Shown: positions 18,371 through 27,136, counted from the stretch's first letter. The stretch is 64,000 bases of DNA from JBJEDU01 sp051872395 (GCA_051872395.1 JBJEDU010000029.1:10095-74094), one strand, 5' to 3'. The notes: generated by a model from the letters alone, not told the origin. Numbers and translations are program-made.

Positions 18371-20812
18371 TTAATACGCTGCTAATAAAGCACTATATGT
18401 ATATGGAACATATGCTTTTGCAGCAAAAGTGATGTTAGCACTATTAGTTACACCATCAGCGAAATGAATATGTAAAAATCCAGCAGCATTATAAGATGTT
18501 TCACCTTCAAATGTTTTTACAAGATCAATTTTTAACACTGTTGGGTTTTCTGAATCGGTTGAAATTTCTTGATTCATATCTAAAGCGTTGCCATCAGTAT
18601 CGTATACTTGACCAGCATTGACTGCTGGAGTAATTGAGCCTTCAATACGAAGTGAGGCAATAGTCGCTCCTGCTTCATCAGCAACTAAAGATAATTCAAG
18701 AACTTTAGCCATATTATCTTTTTGATTATACGCGCCAATATAAGAATATACTTCTAATTTAGCGGAATTTGGATTAGCGAGTTCAACATTATCAATTCTT
18801 GACCATTCACTGATGTAATATCTTGTATATGACATTTCAGTGATGGTTCCAGTAGAACCTTCAAATCCACCAGTATGTAAATCTGCATCAATTGTGCCAA
18901 AATTAGTGGCACTAATATCGATAGAAATTGTTAATGGATTTTCTTCATCAAAAGTTAATTCTTTTGAAATTGGATTTCCATCTAATCCAATTACTTTACT
19001 GTCTTTAAACCAGAATTCACCATTATCACAAGTAAATCTAAGCGAAGATAAATCTCCAGTACCTTTAATTGTAATATCAATTCTATAGGCATCTCCAATA
19101 TAAATATATCCTCCATGAGCATAATTTGATAAATCAGGATTTGCATTTAATGGAATTGTTTCAGTTTGAACACCGACTGTGTCAGCAAAATAAATGCTAT
19201 CAATTTCAACAGCGTTATTGAAATACATATCGATGAAATCATCATTTCCAATATCACTATTCATTTCTTTTAAATCAATGATGTAATGAACAAATCCATC
19301 TTTTTGATATGGATAAGAGTCTAAATCAGTAGGAATGGATGATAAGCCTGGGCCTGCTAACCAATCATGTGACCACATAGCGTTGCTGGCCGCACTGGCA
19401 AGTCTAAATCCTTCCATATTACCTTTTGCAACGATAACTAAATATCTTAATCCGCTGTGGACCGCAGTTCCGTTAGCTTCTTTTAAATTGACGTAACCAC
19501 CTTCAGCAGGTTGAGCGATTTTAAGAGTACCATCACTAACTGAAATTAAATCTGGATTACTATAAGATAAGGCAACACTAATACCATCTGGACTATAATC
19601 AGCGTTGCTGGCAGTATCCCAATCACCAGTAAATGATAATTGAGTTCTATTGAAGTTATCAAAGATAACTCTATTTTCAATGTCGATAAGTGGATATTCT
19701 TTTAAAGCTTCTTTATCTTTTAAATTAGTTAAGAAGATTTTTGAAATATTCAAATCAGTTGTGCTGGATAAAACTAATGTTTTTGTTAAAGATGTTTCAA
19801 CAACAAAATCATAGAAAGCTCCGTTAACAGCGCCTAAATCAGTTGCAACATCGTTAACTTTTAAACCTTTTGAATCGCCGTTAGCTTCTAATACTAAATA
19901 TTGATATTCAGCGTATTCATCTGGTAATTCAACTGTGTAACTACCGTTATTGATATTGACACCTTTGCGAACGATAAATCCGGTTGAATCACACCACCAA
20001 GGAGCAAATGTTGGGTTTGAATTAGTATTTGGATGATCAAAAACATCGATTGAAGTTTTTGTTGTACCTTTAACCATATAGACTTCACTTATTTCAATAA
20101 CTTGAGATACTTCGGAACTATTTGAAGCATATAAATGGAAGCCTACCATTGTTTCTAATACTTTGATGCCACTTTTTGAACCATCTGGTAAAAGATATTC
20201 AGTAGTGTCATCTTCAATAGAGTTTCCTAAATCAATTTCAATATCTTGCCACTCTGTGGTTAATTCCGCTACTTCTTCCATATCTGGATCAAAAGCATCT
20301 GCGAGATTGATTTCATATAAATTAACATTATCATCGCCACGTAAGCCAAGAATTAAGTCTTTATTAGAAAGAGTGCCATTACCAACTTTTCTCATTCTAA
20401 AGCCAATAACATCTGGATGAGAACTTGTGAAAAGAGGGGCCGCAGTTTTATAAATTGATGCGTCCGCACTACATGGATAAACATCATGATCAGAATCTAC
20501 CATTACGCGTAGTAAATTTTGATTCTCTGTTCCAATAAGTGTTCCTATTAATGTTTGAGATGAAAAGTCATCAACCATCAAGTCAAATTGCTCATTATAT
20601 GTTCTTAAAAGAGCATCTTGGGCAACTTCACTAACGAATGGATCTTGGTGATCAACAACTACTTCTTGAGAGTCTCCGCCTTCACTAACATTTTCTGAAG
20701 TTTGTTCGCCACTATCTACAGTTTCTGAAGAAGAACTTGGTCCAGTTTTGTTACAACCAGTTAATCCAAGGCCAACAAGAAGTAAAAGCGCAAGTAATTT
20801 TTTGTTTTTCAT
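18371..20812 (-). CDS. Large surface lipoprotein with repeated beta-sandwich domains, probably glycan-binding
   Basis: 813 residues, not recognised as a named family. Lipoprotein signal (LLVGLGLTGC, Cys20), then a Ser/Glu-rich linker (~21-60). The rest is almost all predicted beta-strand. Two C-terminal segments are similar to each other (from DAYRIDITIKGTGDLSSLRF and from VLELSLVADEAGATIASLRI, each with LDGN/TDGN and DEENP/DSENP landmarks), and a central part begins VIFDNFNRTQLSFTGDWDT; this looks like three or four carbohydrate-binding-module-like sandwiches. No catalytic motif is evident. Position between the glycosidase and the binding protein suggests it holds the polysaccharide at the cell surface. 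AAAGGA precedes the ATG. Confidence 0.65.
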   Translation of the reverse strand: MKNKKLLALLLLVGLGLTGCNKTGPSSSSETVDSGEQTSENVSEGGDSQEVVVDHQDPFVSEVAQDALLRTYNEQFDLMVDDFSSQTLIGTLIGTENQNLLRVMVDSDHDVYPCSADASIYKTAAPLFTSSHPDVIGFRMRKVGNGTLSNKDLILGLRGDDNVNLYEINLADAFDPDMEEVAELTTEWQDIEIDLGNSIEDDTTEYLLPDGSKSGIKVLETMVGFHLYASNSSEVSQVIEISEVYMVKGTTKTSIDVFDHPNTNSNPTFAPWWCDSTGFIVRKGVNINNGSYTVELPDEYAEYQYLVLEANGDSKGLKVNDVATDLGAVNGAFYDFVVETSLTKTLVLSSTTDLNISKIFLTNLKDKEALKEYPLIDIENRVIFDNFNRTQLSFTGDWDTASNADYSPDGISVALSYSNPDLISVSDGTLKIAQPAEGGYVNLKEANGTAVHSGLRYLVIVAKGNMEGFRLASAASNAMWSHDWLAGPGLSSIPTDLDSYPYQKDGFVHYIIDLKEMNSDIGNDDFIDMYFNNAVEIDSIYFADTVGVQTETIPLNANPDLSNYAHGGYIYIGDAYRIDITIKGTGDLSSLRFTCDNGEFWFKDSKVIGLDGNPISKELTFDEENPLTISIDISATNFGTIDADLHTGGFEGSTGTITEMSYTRYYISEWSRIDNVELANPNSAKLEVYSYIGAYNQKDNMAKVLELSLVADEAGATIASLRIEGSITPAVNAGQVYDTDGNALDMNQEISTDSENPTVLKIDLVKTFEGETSYNAAGFLHIHFADGVTNSANITFAAKAYVPYTYSALLAAY

Positions 20813-20851
20813 AAACCAATCCTTTCTTAAAATTATATTAATTGTTTATGT

Positions 20852-23476
20852 TTACTCTGAATATGCGGTAAATTCGGCTAATTGGCCACCATAGCCACCT
20901 TTATCGCTATTAGAGTAGATAACGACTTTTATATATCGGGCTTGAACGCTTTCATCAAGCCTGACAATGTTGTTATTTCCAGTCATAGGATCAAATAAAT
21001 ATAATGTTGATTCTACCGCTGTGACAAATGTTGTATTGTTCTTATCGTAAGATAAATTATATGTTGATACTAAAATTTCAATCTCTTGACTTCTTGCTGA
21101 CCACGCTAAAGAAGGAGAGAGGAATAAACCAAATGTTTTTAAATCATATATATCGCCTAAATCGATAACGAAATAAGCAGGTAAAGACTTACTTTCATAA
21201 TAAGAAGTGCCAGTTGGATCGCCATCGTTGACACGATTAACTGTATACACATCATTGTGTTCTGTTGAATCTACAATAGGTTTATTAAATGTTAATGAAG
21301 GTTGATAAAATTCAACTTCGCTAATTTGATAATTCTTTGCATTTGTCGCACCATCGATTTTAAATAATCGTAGTTGAATTCCATAATATTCCTGGGCAGT
21401 AATATTTATATCAATACAATTATTAACAATTGGTGACATTTCATATTCTTTTAATCCAACACTTCTCACATAGCTCTTTGTTGGATCTTTTAATACCCAT
21501 ACAGAAATTGTGTATTTAGAATAATATTTGTTACTTTCTAAACCAATAATTCTTAAAGTTCCGACTGTAATGGAACGATTGAAATTGATTGTTATGGCCG
21601 CGAATTCATCTTCTTCATTAAACCATTCGCCATTTTGATAATAGGTTGATGGATCATTATCATAAACATAATTTGCTGTATGATTTAATAGTGCAAATTC
21701 TCCGCTACCATCATCAGATTCTGATTTATTTGTCGTTCCTTTTCCATGAGTAGATGAATAGGTAAATCCATCAGTGGAAGCTTTTGAACCAATGAATGAA
21801 CGTTCTCCTTCTTTCCAAGAGAATGATGGAGTTAATATTCCATCTTGCTCAACACTATTTATAGTTTTTATTTCAACATCATCACTATTTAGTTGAAGTT
21901 TATATGGAAGATAGATTTCTGCACCATGAACTTCTTCAGCTTCAAAATTAACATTTGAAACATAATTATTAGTCGTTAATTTCAAATCTTTTGCGTTGCT
22001 TATATTTTTTCCTTCAATTTCTATTCCTTTAATAGAAACATTTTTGATCATCGATGTTTCACTTTCACCAAGCATTCGAGAACAAATTGAAGATTCGCCA
22101 TTTTCTAATGTCTCCTCTTTATAAACTTTGACATTATGGATGTTAACACCATCAATTGAACCTCTATCACCACCCGATTCAGTCCATTCGACATTGTAAG
22201 CAATCGTAAAATCTACTAAGAAATCGTTTTCACCATCACTTTGATTATCACCAAACATCGCCGCATCTTCAATCGTGATATTTTCATATGTGACACCCGT
22301 GATTTCAGCTTCATCGCAGTTATGCATACTGATGACAGCTTTATGGAAATTGTGAAGAACAGTAATATTTTTGAAAGTGATATCTCTCATATACGCTCCA
22401 TGGGTTTCATAGCCAACTTCCATGGATTGTGCTAAATCAGTCCAAACTGTAATTCCATCAAAAGTAACATTTTCAGTTGTTCCTAAATCATTGTTTTTTA
22501 CGACTAAAGAATCATCCCAACTTCTTACAAATCCACCTTTGACATATACATCTTTACAACTTTGAACAGATATTCCATCGCTGTTTTGTCTTGCAGAAAT
22601 AATTTTAATATTATTAATTGTCACATCTTCACATTTATATAAATTAATAACCCATCCTGCCGGATTTAAAAATGTTAAATCTTCCAAAACAATATGTTTA
22701 GCGTTTCTTAAAACGACTGGAACAGTATAATCTATATCACTTGTTCTTGTATAGATATCTCCAGAAATAATACCGTGGCCTCGAATAGTTAGATTTTCAA
22801 CGACTTCGCCATGAATATCACCATATACAAACGCTCCACCAGCGATATATATCGTCGTATTATCTTTTACAGGTATCGTATCGGCTTTATATAAACCTGG
22901 ACCGATATAAACGATATTATCGTCTTCGTTAGCCATCTCTTCTGTTATCGGATTTTCTTCAATCCCATTCGTAAAAATATGAATCGCAGTTTTGTAATCG
23001 TTATTGTAAGTTAAAACGTAATTTGTTTGATAAGATAAATCAAAACTTAATTTATTTCCATCAATTGAAATTGGAACTTGATATGCAAGAGGAGATAAAG
23101 AAGCAGTCGTAATTGTTTCATTAGTATTTATTTCTACATCGATATGAATTTTACCTTCAAAATCAAACAAGACTACAGGAGCTTTAGTGTCTTCAGTACT
23201 CCAAGTAAATTGACGATTGTAATTAACTAATGTTTCGTAGACGAATAATTCTTGATCCTCAACGAAAAAACGACATTTATCACTACTTGTTAATGTCTTT
23301 GGACCTTCATATATATTAATCTTAGTTTCATTAACTATTTTTTCACTTTCGATAAAGGTTGCGTCATAATCAACCGGTTTAGTGGCTATGGTGTTTTCTT
23401 TTTTACAGCCTCCTAATAAAAATGGCAGTATAAAAGAACATAAAATAAATAATCTAGTAAGCTTATTTTTGCTCAT
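20852..23476 (-). CDS. Lipid-anchored beta-helix glycoside hydrolase with two C-terminal discoidin-like domains
   Basis: 874 residues. Lipoprotein signal (SFILPFLLGGC, Cys24); N-terminal beta-sandwich (~55-170); right-handed parallel beta-helix (~185-540) with candidate acids D300 (QNSDGISVQSC) and D321/D322 (SWDDSLVVKN), the same spacing as its paralogue at 7324-8988; then two F5/8 type C (discoidin-like) segments (~560-720 and ~725-874, the latter with YFVIDLGDIYDLKTFGLF and ARYIKVVIYS). It probably cuts an alpha-glucan or other polysaccharide outside the cell, with the C-terminal domains binding it. GH28 or GH49 relatives are the best guesses. First gene after the LacI regulator; GGAGG upstream of the ATG. 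Confidence 0.8.
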   Translation of the reverse strand: MSKNKLTRLFILCSFILPFLLGGCKKENTIATKPVDYDATFIESEKIVNETKINIYEGPKTLTSSDKCRFFVEDQELFVYETLVNYNRQFTWSTEDTKAPVVLFDFEGKIHIDVEINTNETITTASLSPLAYQVPISIDGNKLSFDLSYQTNYVLTYNNDYKTAIHIFTNGIEENPITEEMANEDDNIVYIGPGLYKADTIPVKDNTTIYIAGGAFVYGDIHGEVVENLTIRGHGIISGDIYTRTSDIDYTVPVVLRNAKHIVLEDLTFLNPAGWVINLYKCEDVTINNIKIISARQNSDGISVQSCKDVYVKGGFVRSWDDSLVVKNNDLGTTENVTFDGITVWTDLAQSMEVGYETHGAYMRDITFKNITVLHNFHKAVISMHNCDEAEITGVTYENITIEDAAMFGDNQSDGENDFLVDFTIAYNVEWTESGGDRGSIDGVNIHNVKVYKEETLENGESSICSRMLGESETSMIKNVSIKGIEIEGKNISNAKDLKLTTNNYVSNVNFEAEEVHGAEIYLPYKLQLNSDDVEIKTINSVEQDGILTPSFSWKEGERSFIGSKASTDGFTYSSTHGKGTTNKSESDDGSGEFALLNHTANYVYDNDPSTYYQNGEWFNEEDEFAAITINFNRSITVGTLRIIGLESNKYYSKYTISVWVLKDPTKSYVRSVGLKEYEMSPIVNNCIDINITAQEYYGIQLRLFKIDGATNAKNYQISEVEFYQPSLTFNKPIVDSTEHNDVYTVNRVNDGDPTGTSYYESKSLPAYFVIDLGDIYDLKTFGLFLSPSLAWSARSQEIEILVSTYNLSYDKNNTTFVTAVESTLYLFDPMTGNNNIVRLDESVQARYIKVVIYSNSDKGGYGGQLAEFTAYSE

Positions 23477-23538
23477 TACTATTCCTCCACATATATTTTT
23501 TTACAATTTCATTCTAACAATAAAAAAATCAAATAAAA

Positions 23539-23572
23539 AGTATAAGTTTATCGGTTAACAAAGGTTAACAAA
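23539..23572 (-). promoter_or_regulatory. Promoter of the carbohydrate operon with tandem GGTTAACAAA repeat
   Basis: GGTTAACAAA occurs twice in tandem on the + strand (23553-23562, 23563-23572). On the - strand this gives TTAACC (23568-23563), 18 bases, TATACT (23544-23539), a plausible promoter 63 bases before the lipoprotein gene at 23476. The repeat overlaps the -35 region, so it is a candidate operator for the LacI-family regulator encoded just upstream. Confidence 0.5.
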
Positions 23573-23602
23573 TAAAAATATTATTTTTTATAAAATAAAA
23601 GA

Positions 23603-24628
23603 TTAATTATATTTTTTTGTGGAATTTCTAATAACTAGCTCTGTTGGAACTTCAATTATTCGATGTTCGATATTTTCGTTTTCAATTTCTTGTTTTAAAG
23701 TTTCCATTACTATTCTTCCTTTTTCTTCGATGTTTTGTCTTACTGTTGTCAAAGAAGGAAAAACATATGTAACTTCTTTTATATCATCAAAACCGATGAT
23801 GCTTAAATCATCTGGTATTTTCTTTCCTTTTAATTCATATTTATGGGTAATTCCGATAGCGATAACATCCGCGCTACACACAATCGCGGTAACCTTATTA
23901 TCTTCCATTATTTTATCCGCTACCGCTAAACCACCCTCAAAATCAGGATAGGAGATATATAATAAATCATCTTCAACCTCAATACCATATTCTTTCAATG
24001 CATTTGAATAGCCTTCATATCTTCTTTTATCTAATTCTGATCTTGAAGCCGTTCCAACATAGCCTATCTTTCGATGGCCAAGTTCTAATAAATATTTTGT
24101 AGATTTATACATTCCACCTTTATCATCACTTCTAATATTTGTGTATTTAGAAAATTCTTCTGCGTAGACATCAATAAATATAAGAGGCATACGAAGTGAT
24201 TCAACTTTAAAAGCTTCTTCAGTTGGGAATTTTCCAAGCATAATAATCGCATCAAAGTTACGACTTAAAGCCCAGGAAATGAATTCATCTTGATTTTTAT
24301 AGCCAAGCACTAAATCGTAACCAGAATCACGATTATTTTTTTCGATAGATGCAATAAATTCCATATAGAAGGGATTTAATAATAAATTTGATGAATTATT
24401 ATCGTTAGAAATAGGTAAAAATAATCCAATTAATCGACTTCTACCAGATGATAATCCTCTTGCGTTGACATCTGGCACATATCCTGTCTTTTCAATTTCA
24501 TCCAAAATCTTTTGTCTAGTCGCTAAAGACATTTTGTTATATCTTCCAGTAACAACATAACTCACTGTCGCAGGAGAAACATTCAAAGTTTTGGCAATTG
24601 TATAAATACTGACTTTTTTCTTTTCCAT
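23603..24628 (-). CDS. LacI-family transcriptional regulator of the carbohydrate locus
   Basis: 341 residues. N-terminal HTH (SIYTIAKTLNVSPATVSYVVTG, ~5-26) plus hinge LATRQKILDEIEKTGYVPDVNARGL; then a periplasmic-binding-protein-like sensor (SRLIGLFLPI, DAIIMLGKFP, GHRKIGYVGT, IGFDDIKEVTYVFPSLTTVRQ). It probably represses the downstream operon until a sugar or sugar phosphate binds. It is encoded directly upstream in the same direction, with a promoter and a tandem repeat in the 126-base gap. No good ribosome site precedes the ATG. Effector is unknown. Confidence 0.9.
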   Translation of the reverse strand: MEKKKVSIYTIAKTLNVSPATVSYVVTGRYNKMSLATRQKILDEIEKTGYVPDVNARGLSSGRSRLIGLFLPISNDNNSSNLLLNPFYMEFIASIEKNNRDSGYDLVLGYKNQDEFISWALSRNFDAIIMLGKFPTEEAFKVESLRMPLIFIDVYAEEFSKYTNIRSDDKGGMYKSTKYLLELGHRKIGYVGTASRSELDKRRYEGYSNALKEYGIEVEDDLLYISYPDFEGGLAVADKIMEDNKVTAIVCSADVIAIGITHKYELKGKKIPDDLSIIGFDDIKEVTYVFPSLTTVRQNIEEKGRIVMETLKQEIENENIEHRIIEVPTELVIRNSTKKYN

Positions 24629-24927
24629 TTATTTAATTTTATTAATTTATTGTTCATCAAACAACAACAAGAATAATTAAAAACATAACCTGACAGTATG
24701 ATTGCAACAATTATTTTAATAAATATCAAGATAGTTTATTTTAAATGAAAATTAACAAATGAAACCAGTTTTGCTGCTGATTCGCTTTTTTGCCAAATCA
24801 ATTATGGCTCTTTCTTTCTATTTTAGTCCAGACATCTGTCTGCGCTCTCATTTAGGAAAAATTAGTTTGCCATTAACATTTATTCGAAAAATAACATAAT
24901 CAGGTTTGTTAGCCGCGCTTTTTTTAT
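24629..24927. other. 299-base gap: one copy of a direct repeat and a palindrome, no gene seen
   Basis: 24691-24730 carries one copy of a 40-base imperfect repeat found again at 26984-27020. The stretch 24745-24920 looks less AT-rich than its surroundings and contains the perfect palindrome CAGACATCTGTCTG (24829-24842). A 31-codon + frame (24804-24899) has no ribosome site or recognisable product. This may be the remains of an insertion. Confidence 0.5.
24691..24730. repeat. Direct repeat, copy 1
   Basis: TGACAGTATGATT is identical in both copies and is followed by a similar ACAATTATTTTAATAAATATCAAG. The partner is at 26984-27020. The pair brackets the two genes at 24928-26917. This copy also lies 63-102 bases upstream of the lacI start, so it could instead be a promoter element. 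Confidence 0.6.
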
Positions 24928-26259
24928 TTACTTAAGCCTCATGTTTCTTTTTGAAGAAAGATTAAAATAAACAACAATCGGAACAGCTATCAAAGAAATA
25001 ATAGCTGTTTTCCAAACTGAAAAATCGCTAATAAAATTAGAAGAGAAGAGGGTCAATAAAATGGGAATAATTTGTTCATTTATATTTTTTCTAAAAATAA
25101 AAGGGGTGTCACGATCTATTTTTACACATGAGTCAATATTCAGTATTCCAAGTTTTTTCCTTAAATTAATTGGAATCCCTGCAACAATATCTGCCGACAT
25201 AGGCAAATTTGTTTTTTTAAATGATTCTTTTTCTTCTAATTCAAGCACTCTGCATTTAACCGTTTTATTCTTATAAGTTACTCTAACTTGATCCATCGAG
25301 GTTATTCCTAAAAGATTCATGTTATTTTCAGATAAACGAATAATATCCTTGCCTTCATCTATTTCATAAGGTCTTTTACAAGTTAATGAAATGGTACTTT
25401 TCCCAACATAAAAGTCGGATAACTTTAAAAGCAAATTTCTTCTTGCACCATTATTGAGGGATTCAATTACTGGGCAAAGTATTAAATTGCTATCTACAAA
25501 TTTATTAATTATCTTTTTGACCTCATTTTTTTCATTAAAAGAAATATTATTTTTGACTATGCGAGACTTTTCATCATATGCACTTGTTATTAATTGCCAA
25601 TCTTTAGAATCGATTTGTAAGTTATTTTGAAGTTGTGTCCAAACTAAATCAGGAATATAGTCTCGTAATTCAAACCCAAGAAAGATACGCTGAATTCTGC
25701 TAATTCTAATTACGCCTTCCGGCAATGAATCATCAATAACGATATGTTTCTTTTTGATAATTATGTTTTCGCCAGTAGAAGTGTTGTGCAAAGAGAATAA
25801 TCGATATTTACATGTTTGATAGTCAGGAATCATTGAATCGATAGTCTTTTTAGAAACAACTATATTATCTTCTTTTATTTTGTCTATTTTTTGTGTTTTA
25901 ACTTTGTTAAATAGAGCGAAGCAATATCTTAATAAATAAAAGTCAGACTCTTCAGAACAATTAAATTTTGAATAAATGGTTGATGTTACTTGTATTTTAT
26001 TTCCAACAAGAGATTCGGAAGGTAGTAAAAATAGTTCGATTTTTTCTCCAGAAGATTGACAAAACAAGTAACAAACACCTCCAATTTGTTTATAAATATT
26101 TGGAGAAACATAAGCAAAATTCAATAAACTATTAATTGGATTAATTGTATTTTCACTAATCGAAACATTAATAGCACCAGAAAAAGCATCGGTATATTGT
26201 TTTTTTCCGACCATAATCACAGCATTTTTGTTGTCAATTATTATTTTAGTTTCTTTCAT
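24928..26259 (-). CDS. Uncharacterised protein with double-psi-barrel-like segments and C-terminal membrane anchor
   Basis: 443 residues, family not recognised with certainty. Two segments have the look of AbrB/CDC48-N-like double-psi barrels: PEGVIRISRIQRIFLGFELRD (~185-205), and DIIRLSENNMNLLGI with VRVTYKNKTVKCRVLELEE followed by IPINLRKKLGI and CVKIDRDTPFIF (~300-390). The end (~395-436) has one or two hydrophobic segments followed by a basic tail (SSKRNMRLK), which suggests a tail-anchored protein with a cytoplasmic body. The N-terminal 180 residues are unassigned. It overlaps the end of the amidohydrolase-like gene by 14 bases, so the two form a unit. Function unknown; a conflict or defence role is only a guess. 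Confidence 0.6.
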   Translation of the reverse strand: MKETKIIIDNKNAVIMVGKKQYTDAFSGAINVSISENTINPINSLLNFAYVSPNIYKQIGGVCYLFCQSSGEKIELFLLPSESLVGNKIQVTSTIYSKFNCSEESDFYLLRYCFALFNKVKTQKIDKIKEDNIVVSKKTIDSMIPDYQTCKYRLFSLHNTSTGENIIIKKKHIVIDDSLPEGVIRISRIQRIFLGFELRDYIPDLVWTQLQNNLQIDSKDWQLITSAYDEKSRIVKNNISFNEKNEVKKIINKFVDSNLILCPVIESLNNGARRNLLLKLSDFYVGKSTISLTCKRPYEIDEGKDIIRLSENNMNLLGITSMDQVRVTYKNKTVKCRVLELEEKESFKKTNLPMSADIVAGIPINLRKKLGILNIDSCVKIDRDTPFIFRKNINEQIIPILLTLFSSNFISDFSVWKTAIISLIAVPIVVYFNLSSKRNMRLK

Positions 26260-26917
26260 AATGTACCCTTAATAGATCGATAACTTTTTCAAAAGCATTA
26301 ATCATATTTTTAATCTTAGTTGTTTTATAAGAATCATCGTTCTCATTAAAAAGAAGGCTAGAATTCATTTCAATTTGTAAGCAATCAATGTTTGTGTTTG
26401 AATGAATATACGAAGAAACTGTAAACGGATAAAATGCACCATAAGGAACATCAACAGAAATATTTAAAAAGCCATTGCTTTTGAAAATATTGATTATTTT
26501 ATTAACGAGTTCTTTATTGGGAAAGTTATTATAGTTTGCAGTGCCTAAATTAATTTCAACTTCCCTTGTTGAAGACAACATATGTAAGTCCAAAAGGCAT
26601 GATATTTTTTTGAAGTTGATGTAGTTAATTAATGAATATTTATAATCCGATTTTTCATCATAATTTGCATCGTCATTTTTAAAATAAGTTTTCAAAATAA
26701 GAGGTACTTGCTTTTGTTTATTCAAAAACAAGCCAATAATACCAGTTTCTGGTTCAGCATTCTTTATGTTGCCATCACGAAGTTGTTTAACGGCGTGAGG
26801 GCAAGAAACCATAACTTTTCCTATTCCATCAAAAATTACAAAAGAATCCCCATTTTCATTTCTAATAAATTGGGAGTATGCTTTAATCTCATTATAAAAA
26901 TCCATATTTTTAATCAT
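26246..26917 (-). CDS. N-formylglutamate amidohydrolase-like protein
   Basis: 223 residues resembling the N-formylglutamate amidohydrolase (HutG/FGase) zinc-enzyme family: VMVSCPHAV (H41) as the first metal motif, EPETG after it, CLLDLHMLSS (H112), EINLGTAN and DCLQIEMNSSL (E183). Such enzymes cut amide or peptide bonds with a zinc-bound water. It is shorter than typical family members (about 250-270). No hut genes lie nearby, so histidine breakdown is unlikely; the partner is the membrane protein encoded next. The start may be ATG 26917 or ATG 26905; neither has a ribosome site, and TATAAT lies about 10 bases upstream. Confidence 0.7.
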   Translation of the reverse strand: MIKNMDFYNEIKAYSQFIRNENGDSFVIFDGIGKVMVSCPHAVKQLRDGNIKNAEPETGIIGLFLNKQKQVPLILKTYFKNDDANYDEKSDYKYSLINYINFKKISCLLDLHMLSSTREVEINLGTANYNNFPNKELVNKIINIFKSNGFLNISVDVPYGAFYPFTVSSYIHSNTNIDCLQIEMNSSLLFNENDDSYKTTKIKNMINAFEKVIDLLRVHYERN

Positions 26918-26983
26918 GACTATAATTATATATTTTTTTAAGTGAAACCGAAATCAATCTTCAATAAATTATGAAATGTTAGT

Positions 26984-27020
26984 TGACAGTATGATTTAGA
27001 CAATTATTTAAAAAATCAAG
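26984..27020. repeat. Direct repeat, copy 2
   Basis: Begins TGACAGTATGATT and continues TAGACAATTATTTAAAAAATCAAG, matching copy 1 at 24691-24730 at roughly 32 of 40 positions by eye. It lies 67-103 bases upstream of the amidohydrolase-like gene. Confidence 0.6.
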
Positions 27021-27083
27021 TCATATAAAGCGAACTTGGTATTTTGTTGTATTTATCTTGTCATCTAACAAAACAAATAAAAA

Positions 27084-27136
27084 CACTTCTTTTAAACATA
27101 TAAGTTACTAAAAATTAACTATATCTTAAAGAAGTG
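27084..27136 (-). terminator. Intrinsic terminator of lgt
   Basis: CACTTCTTT(T)AA and TTAAAGAAGTG form a long stem, with ATAAGTTA/TAACTATAT extending it inward. On the - strand it is followed by TTTTTATTT. It begins about 10 bases after the lgt stop. Confidence 0.85.

Noticed and set aside
24804..24899. 31-codon + frame in the gap before the two-gene module
   Set aside because: No ribosome site, no recognisable product, and the length is expected by chance.
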